DNA of 64,000 bases from Heliocidaris erythrogramma (lineage: Eukaryota; Echinodermata; Echinoidea; Camarodonta; Echinometridae): the NCBI GenBank assembly GCA_025617745.1, contig CM046868.1:16000615-16064614 (forward strand). The letters are read 5' to 3'. Within the stretch, counting starts at the first letter, position 1; every line of letters starts with the position of its first letter. Made by a program: the position numbers and the translations under genes. The notes under the pieces are model-generated. The model had not been told where the DNA came from. It searched no databases and saw only the letters and a list, made by a program, of their open reading frames with translations. Positions 11,401-24,502 of the stretch are shown piece after piece.

Positions 11401-14400
11401 AATTAAGAAAAAGTATGTTGAAAATATTCTAAATAATAAATATTCACAGAATATAATGTCACTGATGCATGCTTTCTGTAATTCAACAGCAAATGAAACA
11501 GCTTAATTTTTACAGTGAACATGACTTGTATAAAAGTGTCCGGACACACAACCCCCATCGTAGCACTTCATTTCTTCTAATGGCATGGCATTCGATTTGG
11601 TGTCTTTTTTACCCATCCATACTTTGCCTGCAAAATGCAAATGTGTGCATTACACTGAATGAGTGGTTTCCTTTTTAGTGGTACTGTATAGAATCTAAAA
11701 TCTGGTAGCTATTTATACAAATCTCTTGATTTGAAATATTAGAAAAATACACTTTCTAAAGTGGTAAAAGATGACAAAAAGTGAGCATTTTAACAGCTCT
11801 TTTCTACCTGTTACCGCGTTGGCACAATTTGAGTTTTAGTCTGATTCGTCTCTGGTTTGGCTCAACACCTTAAGTCTGACAAGATTGAGACCGGTTCTGG
11901 TATCGAGCTACAGCACTATTTAGAAACCACCTGTACAGAAAGACCACCTGTTTGTAAAGACCACATTGTTTGTTTCACTTGAGGAATGTTTCTTATTGAA
12001 ACCTGTAGTAAAGTATTCATGTATTTGTACATATATCCTAAAGGCCACCTGCTTATAAAGGCCACATTTCTTGTCCAAAGTTCTTAAGCAGTCTTTATTC
12101 ATAAATGCAGGATCCACTCTATTGCAATGTTTTATTTGGGCAACATAATTTCAGTTGTTGTTCGAGCCCTAATTTAGTTTGATTATATTAATCCAACATG
12201 TAGACCTCAAGGGTGAAATTTGTATTTGAGGTTAAATGAGAATGAGCTTTATTTGCCTTGAGCAAGGGTTTGTTAATGTCCAGTTTCGCAAGTCTCTGTT
12301 AATGTCCAGTTTCGCAAGTCTCAATGTAAATTTTCTAGATTTTTTTGTCATGTTTTGAGCAAATGTTAAGTTTTCCTTCAGGAGACCACAAATACATGGC
12401 TTATTTCCAGGATTTGTGATCATGACTTTAAAGTTTCATACATGTACATACACTGTATGTACATGTATTTATAACTTTTGTATTACAATGTACATGTACA
12501 TGTATGTATGTCAGACTTTTCTCATTCATGTACATTGCACTATAAACTCAAAGGCTCGAATTCACAAAGGAGGTTTGGTTTAAACCATGGTTTCAACCCC
12601 CTCCTGGGGATTTTAAGCGTACGTGCGCACGGAATCCGATCCAATCATATATTTTCTTTGAGCGCGTGCATGGGCAATGTGCGCTTATTTACGCTCATTT
12701 CAGTACGCTTACCGAGGTTTAAACCATGGTTTAGGTTTAAACCTCCTTTGTGAATTCGGGCCAAAGTGTTTCTAAAGTTAAGATTGGAAGTTGAGATGAC
12801 ATAATAAAGTGTTTTGAAAATTCTCACACATTTGCCAATTCAAATTGACAACTGTCTTGATCTCTCATTAGATTACTTTTCTCTCCTTCATTCATTTGAC
12901 AGGGTCAGCTCTTGGTAACGCCTGGAATCCTGTATGTCTTGGTAAAGTGTTTGGAGTGATTGGCAAACTACGCATACATCCAGGTATGTACAGGTAGATT
13001 CATTACACCTTACTAAGTAGTGGGCTACATGTACATTAAACTTCTTCACATGAGCTCTACAAAGTACACACAGGTCTAGTAAAGATTTACGAATATGGGC
13101 CAGAATCTTACAATCTGAAAAAAATGTACATGTACATGTACCAAATGGTAGCATTCTATGGGTCAATGGTTATTAGAAGTATGAAGAAAGGATAACATAA
13201 AACCTAACATGGTGTATAAAGTCTGATTGTGATTTTAGATGCACAGACAAACCTAGCAGTTTTGCTTTTCGTGTCTTTCCCGCGCCATTGTGTTTCGCTA
13301 TAAAGCTAGATGTACCTTAGGGCTCAGCCACTACTGTGCACTTAATTTTTGAGCACCCCTGCAGGTCTCTGAGTCTGATATTAAAGCCCCAGCTACATGG
13401 ACAGGCAAGATGAAAAAGCTTTCTGTTGCTCTCCACACAGTGTAAGCAAGGTGCTTCCTCACTTTATTAAATGACAAATCTGGAGAGCCAGGCATTATCA
13501 CGTACATGTACATGTCCAGCTTTCGGCTTGCCTACGGCAGGCACTGTCATCAATTAGCGCACAGCAGAATACCCTGTACAATGTACATGTACATTTAAGT
13601 GATAGACTGATTGTGATTGGCCCAGGTGACCAGCGAGAGGCTGACTAAAGGAGATCTACATGTACATGTATATATTGCAGAGCTCTGGTACAAGTCATAG
13701 ATGTACATACATGTACATGCTAAAATCACATTCAATATCAAATTTTAGCATACCTGTACAAGATTAATTTCTCCCTTATAATCCCTCCCTTCATTAAAGA
13801 AGTACACATTTTGCAATTGACACAACTTTGCCACTTTTTGTTTTGATCTTTATCAATATGAACAAATTTGTGATTTTCCTTTAGCTAGTAGTATTAATGT
13901 ATTAGTTGTACACCTGTATGTAAGTATTGTGTTGCGGAATTGGGAATATTTGTCGAATGAAAGCATGTTGCTGATTGTGTATGTAGACAACACATCGGAA
14001 AGTAACTAATCTTTAGATTATGATAATTATTTTCCATGAATCTTTTAATTAAATGCTATAAAAGGTATTTGTGTACATGTATGATTTATTAATGCACAAT
14101 TCAACCATAGACTAGGATGCTTACAAAATATTGAAGGCACCTTTAATATTGAAGCAAGTACTAAAAGCTGCAGCATGCATAATCCATTAGAACTGTCAGT
14201 GATAAATCTATTGATTTAGAATCATCCCTATTCTAGTAGCAGAACTGCACTCTTGCCTGGCATGAATATTGTACAGCAGTGATGAGAGTTAATTGATTTT
14301 ACAGCCCGAAATGAATGAGTGCAAATGTGTGTGTGTGTTCTTGGAGACCATTATGACAATGTGCATTTAGTTAAAAAGAAATTCAGAAAAGAAATTCATA

Positions 14401-17400
14401 CATAATTTTGTGCATTAAGTTTTCCATGCTACTGTCATTCAGTCAACCAAACCTCAGTATGTTTTGCTTTTATGTTACCTTCAAACACTTGAATGTAGAC
14501 ATACTTTACAGTGTCAAATAGGACATGTATTGTAACTCATTGTACAGCAGTGATGAGAGTTAATTGATTTTACAGCCCGAAATGAATGAGTGCAAATGTG
14601 TGTGTGTGTTCTTGGAGACCATTATGACAATGTGCATTTAGTTAAAAAGAAATTCAGAAAAGAAATTCATACATAATTTTGTGCATTAAGTTTTCCATGC
14701 TACTGTCATTCAGTCAACCAAACCTCAGTATGTTTTGCTTTTATCTTACCTTCAAACACTTGAATGTAGACATACTTTACAGTGTCAAATAGGACATGTA
14801 TTGTAACTCATTCTTGAAAGGAATGATAACATATAGACTTTGTTTCTACACTCTATGTGTACATGCATCTGTGTCCTCTTATCACTGGGCAAAAATAATG
14901 TAAATCCTTGAAGTAGAGTAAGTGGAAAGAAAAGTGCTTTACAATGTATAAATTTGATTAAATTATAGTAGAGAACATTTTTTAATGGATATTTAGATTT
15001 CAATTGGATGAACTTAAAGTCTTTGTGTCATTATGGAGCAGAAATAATAGTTTTTTTGTTCTTGAAGTTTTGTTGACAGACATTAGGGCAATTCCATGGT
15101 AACGGAAGGACATTTAGACACATTTTACCAACTTCATACCATAACTACAATTAAAAAAAAAACATTTGGCAGAACATTTGAAACATCAGAGATGTAAGCT
15201 TCGATCAACTAACTGCCTTTGATTTTCAAAAAAAAATTATGTTATTGCCAAGCAGTAATGAAATTTGCATATTAATGAAGTCGGTAACGGAAGGACATTT
15301 TGATTCAGTAATAAAATTTGCATATTAATGAGGTCAGTAATGGAAGGACATTTTGATTTTTTTAAAATGTCCTTCTGTAATAACACATTTTTGATGGTTC
15401 AAATGTTCTACCATTCAAAAAAAAAATTGTAGTTATGGTTTGAAGTTGGTAAAATGTGTGTGAATGTCCTTCAGTTACTGTAGAATTGTCCATTACCACA
15501 TGAAGATTACAGCTTCATGCATTTCCACATTTTGATTAACATTGTACTTTAATATTAAAGTTTATTGGTAAAGTGAAGAAAATTGCATATCATTTCAATA
15601 CAGAGTATAGTAAAAAAAAATATTTGTGTACAATCATATTGTATATTCCAGGAGTCATGGTGTACATGTACTGACGTTGAAAACTGCTTGTACAGATGCT
15701 ATCCATGTATACATGTACATATGCTATCCATGTATACATATGTACATGTACCTACATGTAGGCTAAACAAGTCTCTGTACTACTGTACTGTAAAACCAAA
15801 AACTTTCACGAATCGTTAATGACAGCCAATTTTGCAGCAAGAAAGTTGTTTCAATTGTGATTTGATTATTTTCGCGGCATGAAACTTTCGCAAATCTCGA
15901 TTCTCGACCACTCGCGAAATTTGCAAAAAAAATTCTGGTTTACAGTACGTGTACAGTGTACATGTATGTGTGCATGATATGAATTTAATCCACAAATCTA
16001 CCCAGTTTAATGCAAGAAATAAACTTGCATTTTACATGCTTTTGTATCTACATGTACATTAGAAAGTAAGAAAAAAAAAATGAAAGAAAAGTATTACACT
16101 GTTCTGTTGCATTGCACATGTGCAGTATACATGTACATTCACCTTTTGTGTCTTTATCTGCCCTAAGGCAATAGTACAAACAAAGAGCAAGTAATTTCTG
16201 AAACCTCATGTCAGTTGTCATGGGAACTTGGCCTTTTATGTGACGTCTGCTTCAACAGATCTGTCTAGAGTGCATTGTTTGAAGAGCCACAAGTGTGGAG
16301 AGCCTGGTAGTGTGTTCACATCTTTCTCAGATTGCAGAAGAAAAAAAAATCTATCACCAAAGAAGGATATTTTAACCAAGTACATGTATTTCAGCTGAAT
16401 CCCTACTCTCTAATTCATGATTGCATTTATTTTTACTTAAAGTTTAATCATTGTATGAAATTATATTTATGTTTATCTTTATTTATTTATGTTTATCTTC
16501 TGAGATACGAACGAAATACATACATATACATGTAGTATATATATCACTCTTTCCTTCTCCCCATTCCTCTATGATCTCAGTATCTTTCTCTCTCTCTCCT
16601 TCTCTTTCTCTTCCCCTCATTCTTGCACTCTTGGTCCTACCCTAACAATCTGCCTCTAATACCTTCTCTCCTCCTTATGTGGACCATGCGTTTCCATGTC
16701 AACTGATTTACACACTAAATGTGAACATCAGAACATCTACAAAATTTATAAAGTCACATGTATTTTATTAAAAATGTGTCAATATTGAGTGTGTTTGGAC
16801 TGAGTAAAGCACACATCTGAATGAAAATCTTACAGCTGGAATGCTGCACATTGTTGTTATTTTGAAGTTTACATACATTCATACATAGTCTACATGTACA
16901 TGTATCCCATTTTAGTAGTATTTGTTTGTTAATCAAATTTATTCTTAATTCCAAATTAATAAAGCTACAATACATGTACATGTATATTGACCTGAGAGGT
17001 ATTCCACAATGATGCTTAAAGTTTACCTTTAGGGGAGTGATTCTTAGTTAAGGTGTAAAAATCTTTTGGTTTTTAATGTTAACTTTACATTATTCAGGTT
17101 TGAATATTCAGGCTGCATAATGAATCCTTGTATTTAGGCCTTGGCTTAGGAAAAGCGTTATTATTTGCTGTCAAATGCCCATCTGAAGATTAAATCTCAG
17201 GAGGAGAGGGGTTCCTTTTCCCAAAGAAGTACTATGATTCTCAAGGTTATTCAAGAAGTATTATTAAAAAGATCAGTATACGATAGTGCTTGGCTTGTTT
17301 GAAGAGGTGTCTGCTCCCGGAGATGATAGTGAAAAAAGGCCGGTTGTCCTTTTAAATTTTGAGTGGCTTGAACATTTCTAACTTTACTTTGGTACTCCCA

Positions 17401-17667
17401 GTGGTTCTAATGCCTCGGGTGTTACAAGTAACGTAGTCTTCACCCATCCTTAAAAAAAAAAAAAGGTTATCCATGGAACTTACGGGGGCGAGACCTTAAC
17501 CCTACCCCTACCCGAGATGTTTGGAGTTCACCTCCCCCCTCAACAAGTCTGGCTACTTCACCAAGTTGACAATGTAGAGATTGAAAATAAAATTTTGGTG
17601 TACCGTATAATAATAATAATAATAATTTAATTATGATAATAATCATGATAATGATATAATAATAGTA

Positions 17668-17704
<37 letters not shown>

Positions 17705-20700
17705 AATTAGAAGATGTACAATGTACAGTAGTGCTTTCATATCTACTTGAGATGTGGATTGAACGTTTCCTTTCTATTGAATCAATAGTTTCGAAGCTTA
17801 CATGTGTGTCTTCAGTGTTGTTGATGGAACTACCATTATAGAGAAACTGGCTCTAAATTGATTATCATACAGTAGATCTGGAGTTTGGATCAGCAAAATG
17901 TAAACAAACTGACGAAAACTTGCTGGAAATCCCATTCACTATTACCACATGTTCTGTTTGCTCCACACGCTGTTAGGAAGACTACAGTGTACACATTGTA
18001 CAGTATCTTGATTTTCTTTTCTTTCTTTGCTCATTACTCTGAGCTATCATATTTTGTACCAAGTTAACCCTTTCAGGACAGGAATTATTTAAGTGCTAAA
18101 TTGATCACAATTTGTTCTTCAAATTGGCAACATTTTTCTTTTAGTGCTACACGGTTCTAATATAAAGGTGTAATGTCTTTTAAAACAATATCCATGTACT
18201 GGTTAAGAATTTTGTCAAAATATTTTAAAGCTGCCAGTTTTGATATAAAACAATGATTTTAAATCTGGTATTGTGTTGCCAATTTAAGGATTTAAAATTT
18301 ATTTGTGTTTCTAAAATTCCTGGCATCAAATGCAATATGGTCATGCAACAAAAATGGACATAGTGTGTGCAGAAATTTCTGCTCTTTCTACTCATGCATC
18401 TGGTATATTTTTTAGAGCTCTGAATCAAAATTTATTGAGCCAAACCACAAAATACTGTCACTTGTCTTGAAAGGGTTAAAAAATGAGCAAAAGTTTGAAT
18501 CTGAAAATGTACTGGGTAGGGAACATTAAGACCTGGAATCGAGTCAGATTAACCCTTTCAATCCCAAATTATGGTGAAATGTTCAGATATGTTCTGTGAT
18601 TTTTTTCTGCACTATTTTCATACTAAATATGACAGAAATTTTTTAAAAAGTGGGAAAAAATGTAGTGTTAATTAAATCACTGAATAGGGACTCAAAAGTC
18701 CCATCAGACAGGAAAGGGGTGAAGAATGCATGGCATTTTTTTACAAACAAGCTTAGTCTGATCTGGAACTGAAAAGTCCCGTCGGCCTTGAAAGGGTTAA
18801 AAGAGTGAACTGGAATTTCAGTGAACAGAAAATGTGGAATAAGTGTCGCGATGAACCTCCAAATGGAGAGAAGATGTCATTATCGATATTAAAATAGATA
18901 TGTACTGTACATGGAGTGCAAAAGAACTTATTTTATATTTTCATCAATGCTTCACATATATGTACACAGAACTTCCGAGGGAAATGAACGCCAGGACAAA
19001 GATGATCTCATGCCAGAGTCTACTGTAAACGCTGTTATTTTCGCGCTGAGCTACCCCAAAACATATTTGCGGGTTCTTGAATTCGCGCTGCACAATTACT
19101 CACTCGCAAAAATGTTGTAAACTCCATTTATTGTTTCACACAAACATGGTCCATTCAAATGCAGGCTACAGACACAACTACACACGCACTCTAAAATGAA
19201 TTGGATTCAAACATGTATTATTCAGATGAAGCGCGCAATGCAGCGTCCATTCAAAAAAAGCATAAGAAATCGTGCTAATATTTTCGCGTGTTCTAGAATT
19301 CGCGCCCGCCGAAAATAGTGCGAAATCTGCAAAAATTAATGTAACACGAATATTTCTGCAATTACAGTAGTTGAAATAGAGACTGAACATGAACATGTTG
19401 CTGTTGAGCCCTGCTGTTGAGCACTGCTGTAGAAAGGAAAATACCTGCTTGTACATGTGCTATTTGTACATGTTGGTTGTAAAAGAAATTCTTTTTTCTT
19501 CACCAACAAACACATAAACATATGTAGGACAGAAATGAATGCCTGTAAACAGGGGAAAGTACATGCACATGTTTACCAAAAGAGTCAGAATGGAGACTGC
19601 ATAAAAAGTTGTTGTTGAACCCTGTTATAAAAAGAGAATACATGCGCATATACTTACATACATGTAGTTTGTAAGATTCTTTTTGTTTTTGCAATTAACC
19701 CACATAATATATCTTAGAAAAGAAATGAATTCTGGTACAAAGAGCAAGTAGACCAAAGTGTTCTCATGTTTTCATGATCTTTATTATTAAAGAGTCTGAC
19801 AGGAGACTGAATGAAGAAGTTGGTATTGAGCCCTGCATACAAAGGGAATACCAACTTATTCTAGATTGCAAAAGAAATGATTCTAGTTACATATCTACAT
19901 GCATGTACAAATATCTGAAGAAGCAAATGAATGCTGGTCAATGTACATGTATAGAAGGAAAGCAGAGAGTAGTATGTTTTCAAGATCCTATTTCAGAGTC
20001 AGAATGAAGACTGCATGAAGGAGATGGTGTTGAGCCCTGCTTATACATACATGTAGAAAGGGAATATACATTTACATCTTTAATATGCAGGTTGCAAAAG
20101 AAAATATTCTAAATTTTTTCATCAATACCTATGGCTTCATGGAAGTTTACATGTAGGATTGAGGAAGGAAATAAATACCAGTATAAAAGAAAAAGAAGGC
20201 CACAGTTGTCTCATGTTTTCATGATCTCATTTCAGAGTTGGAGTGGAGACTGCATGATTAAGTTGCCGTTGAGCCCAGTTAAAGAAAGGGAATACCTATT
20301 TGTACATGCATGTTGCCAAAGGAATTTCATGTATTATTTTTTTTGCATTAACACCCATATAACATACCTAAGGAAAGAAATGAATGCTGGTACAAAGAGT
20401 AAGCAGGCCAAAGTTGTCTCATGTTTTCATGATCTCATTTCAGAGTTGGAATGGAGACTGAGTGAAGAATGAAACAGAATACACACTTACATGTACATAA
20501 ATGTGTAGTTTGCAAAAGAAATTATTCTACTTTTTGCAACAACAACCACATACATGCATGCTAGACTGAGAAAAGAAATTAGTGCAGGCAAAATCATTCT
20601 CATGTTTGCATAATCTCATTTCAGAGTCTGAATGGAGACTTCTCCTCATCCGCAGCCATCGTCTAGTGGGGCAGCTGCCCCGGGGACATGATGTCTACTG

Positions 20701-23700
20701 CATCACTCGCATAGCTGTTCTACCGCTCTCCCAAAATGGACATCCAGATATAGACATTGAGGTATGCATTGAGGGGTTGTACATTATTTCTACTTAAAAA
20801 CAAAGAGGGGGGGGGGGGGGGGGGAGGGGGTTAAATGCTTAAGGCATCTTAATGGTTTTTTATCATCCATTTTTAGCTTTGTCTGTACATGTACATGTAG
20901 TTCTTTTTAAGAGCTGCCATGAAAAAAAAAAAGAATTCTTTAATACTTTCATTGCTGTTTACCACACTCCCAAAATGAACATCCAGATATCGACATCAAG
21001 GTACATGCATTTTGAGCTTGTACTTGTTTGTAAATTGATGCATTTCTTGAAAAGGGATATAGCACCTTACATATTGTGTCTATTTTTTCTGTAAACAGAA
21101 TCTTTTATAATGCTCCCATGAACAAATGGAAAAATAAAATAAATTCTGACACATGTACATGTAGTTTACTACCTTTCTTCCACTCTCGTCAAATGGACAT
21201 CCTATTGGCATTGCTTTTATTTAGGATTTTAGTAGATTTTGCAGAAAACTTTCCTTATCCAGGGATAGTTTTATATTACACGCCCTCTACTTCTACATGT
21301 ATGCACACTTGCTCATACACTGTAGTAGCATACATGTAGAAAATGGTGTATTGACAATTGACTATGACACTGATTTTTTTTAAAGGTGTACTTGTAAATG
21401 AATGTATTATACATGTATGGCTGTGTGAATTCAAAGTCTTTTCCTGACATATGATTGAAGTGCATGAATCTTTCCTGAAAAGATTTCAGTAAAACTAAAT
21501 TTTTCATGTAGTATTTACAGGATAATGCCTTTTTCTACTTGTGCATAATATGTACAAGTACAGTACATGTACATGTAACCTTTTACTTTGGTGAATTACA
21601 AAATGCCTTAAAAACTTGTGGCGGAAAAAGAAATTTCATACTATTAACCACTTAACTGGTATTGGGCTTATTACACATTGATAGCCTGCCCTCTGTGCTA
21701 CAGCACTTTTTTGGTATTACAGTATTTTCACATTTTTTATGTTTTGGAGTTTTATCATAAAAATTTGGTTATTTATTGGTTATAACATTAACAATTGTTC
21801 TAGCTATTGTTCAAACCCTGTATATCATAACAGCAGTGCTACTGGCGTAAGGGGGCAAATCAATCGGCAGTGCTATCATTCTGAATGTGCAATAGCCTAA
21901 GCACGTACATGTACGTGGCACGCACCGTGAGGTGAGATTGAGAGCACGTACATGTACATGTATGTGGCACGCAGTCAAGTGGTTAACAGAGATGCCAACT
22001 ACATGTAGTACGATTTTTATCTTATTTTGTACGATAAAAAAAGTAAAATACGACAATACGATATTGCCTATAAAAAATATGATTTCCCAATCTTTTTCCC
22101 CATTTTTCTTTTCGTTCTTTAAAAAATAAAACAAACAAAGACTCAGTTTGGGAGTTATCGCACTTCTCTCACCGGGGGGACCCCTCTAAGAAAGCAATTA
22201 GGACGGGTAGGTCCGTTACTTATTGCCGACTCAATAGAAGTCTGTGGTATTCGTCTCACATTATTTTGTGATAAGTACCCTGTGCCAGTTCTAGGAGTGG
22301 TACCCACTGTATTGCGATGCATTTGTATGTGCTCCACATACACTCAAAATGACTGCATGACTTGCGGTTTCGCAGAGCTCACCCCTAAATCCTAGGGTTG
22401 ATTTTGGTCCTGAGTGACATTTTTCAGAACAAAAAATGTCAGAAACTGTATTTTTGGACTTTGTTTGTCCCTATTTATTCTGTATTTAGTTCAAAACTGA
22501 CGAAATTATTCTTTATTTCGCCAAAACTCCGTCATGACGGCGCTGGTAGTCAGAGCTGTTCTCAACAGCCTTGGCTGCCTGAACTTCGGGGAAGGAGTCC
22601 TCAGTAAATGCCCCACTGAGCTGCTTATTTGAAGAAATTTCAGTTTTGGAAACACTTTACTTATCATCATTTATTTGAAAACTACATATAATATATTTGA
22701 GTAGATGATTGACACATTCTTACCAAATTTAGACTTCCCCCGAATGAAATGTAAATTATATGTACATGTACTTCTGCGTTTTCAAAACACTTATTTTATT
22801 TCTAAGGTATGAGAAAAACTACAGTGGTGTGATAGTGTACTATATTTGTTTGTGACTTAAAAAGCAAAGTTAGTCTCTTTAATAAAACACATATGCACAT
22901 CCAAGCCTACACCAAACCTTACACTCGCATGCACACATACCACAACCCACAGTGATACGAAACATTAAAAGAGCATCTTAAACCCCTTTTTCTCTTTTTT
23001 TTTTTTTTACTTTGTAGATTGAATGACGGGTGACAATTTAAGATAACAATTAAGCCCATCAAGTGGATCAATAGTTGACTGCTGTTGAATATATGCAGTT
23101 CGTTTCATATTTCTTATTTCAATTTGATTTTTTTTCCCCAGTACCCACAAAATGTCAAAAATATTAAGATCTTGGGGTTGGGCAGGTTCCCTGGCAAAAG
23201 AGTTTGTGTGAAGCCCTGTAATAGCCTTATTTTTTTTTTCACATTTGTATTTTTGAAATGTCTCTTTTTTAGACACTTTTATGTTTTTCTTATAATTCAA
23301 TTTTTTCATTAGATGTCTGTGAACACTTTAGGGTCCTTATTTTCATCATATGGTGTGCTAATAATGCATGTCACATTCTTTTTCGCGAAAATCTGATTTT
23401 TGTGTGGAAAATCTGATTTTTTAAGGCAACCAGTCTGTTTTTTTGTGTTGAGAGGTTGGCATTTCTGTATTAATGTGAACTTAAGATAGAAGGATTGGTC
23501 GATTCCAACCTCAAAACCTTTTAGCATTATAACGTAAATAGTACACTCTTAAGCCTATGTTTGTCCTTTCATAGATTTGCCAAAAGCGTTTAATCTTCCC
23601 CATTTACGTCAAAAGACTGTCTAAATAGAAATGCTCTTTCGTAAATGTCATGGCAAAAAACTGTGGCAAATTGCTTCCATTAGACGATCTTTGAAAACAA

Positions 23701-24466
23701 ACAGTTCATGTACAGTATCCAGCTTGGAGCCAAATTGGCAACACATTGTGAATATATGTATATTACATGTATGCCTAGACTTTCAGCATGATCTAAACTA
23801 TGTTTCATGAGCATTTTGGCAAATTAAATGTAATATTTTGGAATAAATATAGTCAATGCTACACCCATTTAATACCTTTTAGCCTTCATGTTTGAGATTG
23901 ATCAGACTCAAAACGTCTTCAAAGCTACAAATAATGAATTCTCTCTGTCCCTTTTATCATGATAAATTGGTAGATTTTGCCTATTTTGTCAACAATCTTG
24001 GTAGTTTACATGACTTGTACTCGCTTTCTGTGGCAAGTATAGTCTTCAAGACATTTGGCTGAACATGAGTTTGACTTGCCAAGATGGCTAGTAGGCCTTT
24101 ATAAAATACAAACAATGAATGTTCATTACAAATGTGATTTCTATTTACAATGTACATGCCTCTGGATGTATTGTCTGTTGAGAGACAGAAGGACATTGAC
24201 GCTGTGTTTAATGTTATGAGTTAAAGCCCTTCTGGCTCTGAGCAGGCAGTAGTTTAGTTGCATTGGGCATTATGCAAGTGGGCAAGTACATGTAGGTCTG
24301 TAGCACCCTGATTCTATAGTAACCATATTAAAAAAGTACACTGAAATGAACATATGGATCAATGTTGTACATCGGTATCGTAGACTGGGTCTGGGTATGT
24401 AATGAATGGGTACTATATACATGTAGCCTCACTAGGTGAATGAAATATGAATGAACAAGGTTATCA

Positions 24467-24502
<36 letters not shown>

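Larger units (their letters stand above)
4239..12902 (+). other. INPP5F intron 1
   Basis: An 8.66-kb phase-1 intron. It starts with two abutting foldback elements (4309-5044 and 5068-5981), then two MITE copies (6024-6271, 6588-6722), an unexplained open frame at 7221, simple repeats near 8245, 8403 and 8907, an inverted MITE copy near 10040, and a palindromic MITE at 12553. A (CCACCTG, AAAGACCACA) phrase repeated at about 11930-12075 looks like an old dispersed repeat. The stretches 9480-10000 and 10800-11900 show nothing recognisable. Confidence 0.85.
12984..20624 (+). other. INPP5F intron 2
   Basis: A 7.6-kb phase-1 intron. It holds a 271-bp tandem duplication (14271), a foldback element (15086), a TA-flanked MITE (15786), a TAA-type microsatellite (17607), two TTAA-flanked MITEs (18068, 18553), a TACTGTA MITE (19021) and the exon-3 boundary array from about 19370. 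The stretches 13000-14200 and 16000-17600 show only frequent TACATGTA strings and nothing else recognisable. Confidence 0.85.
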
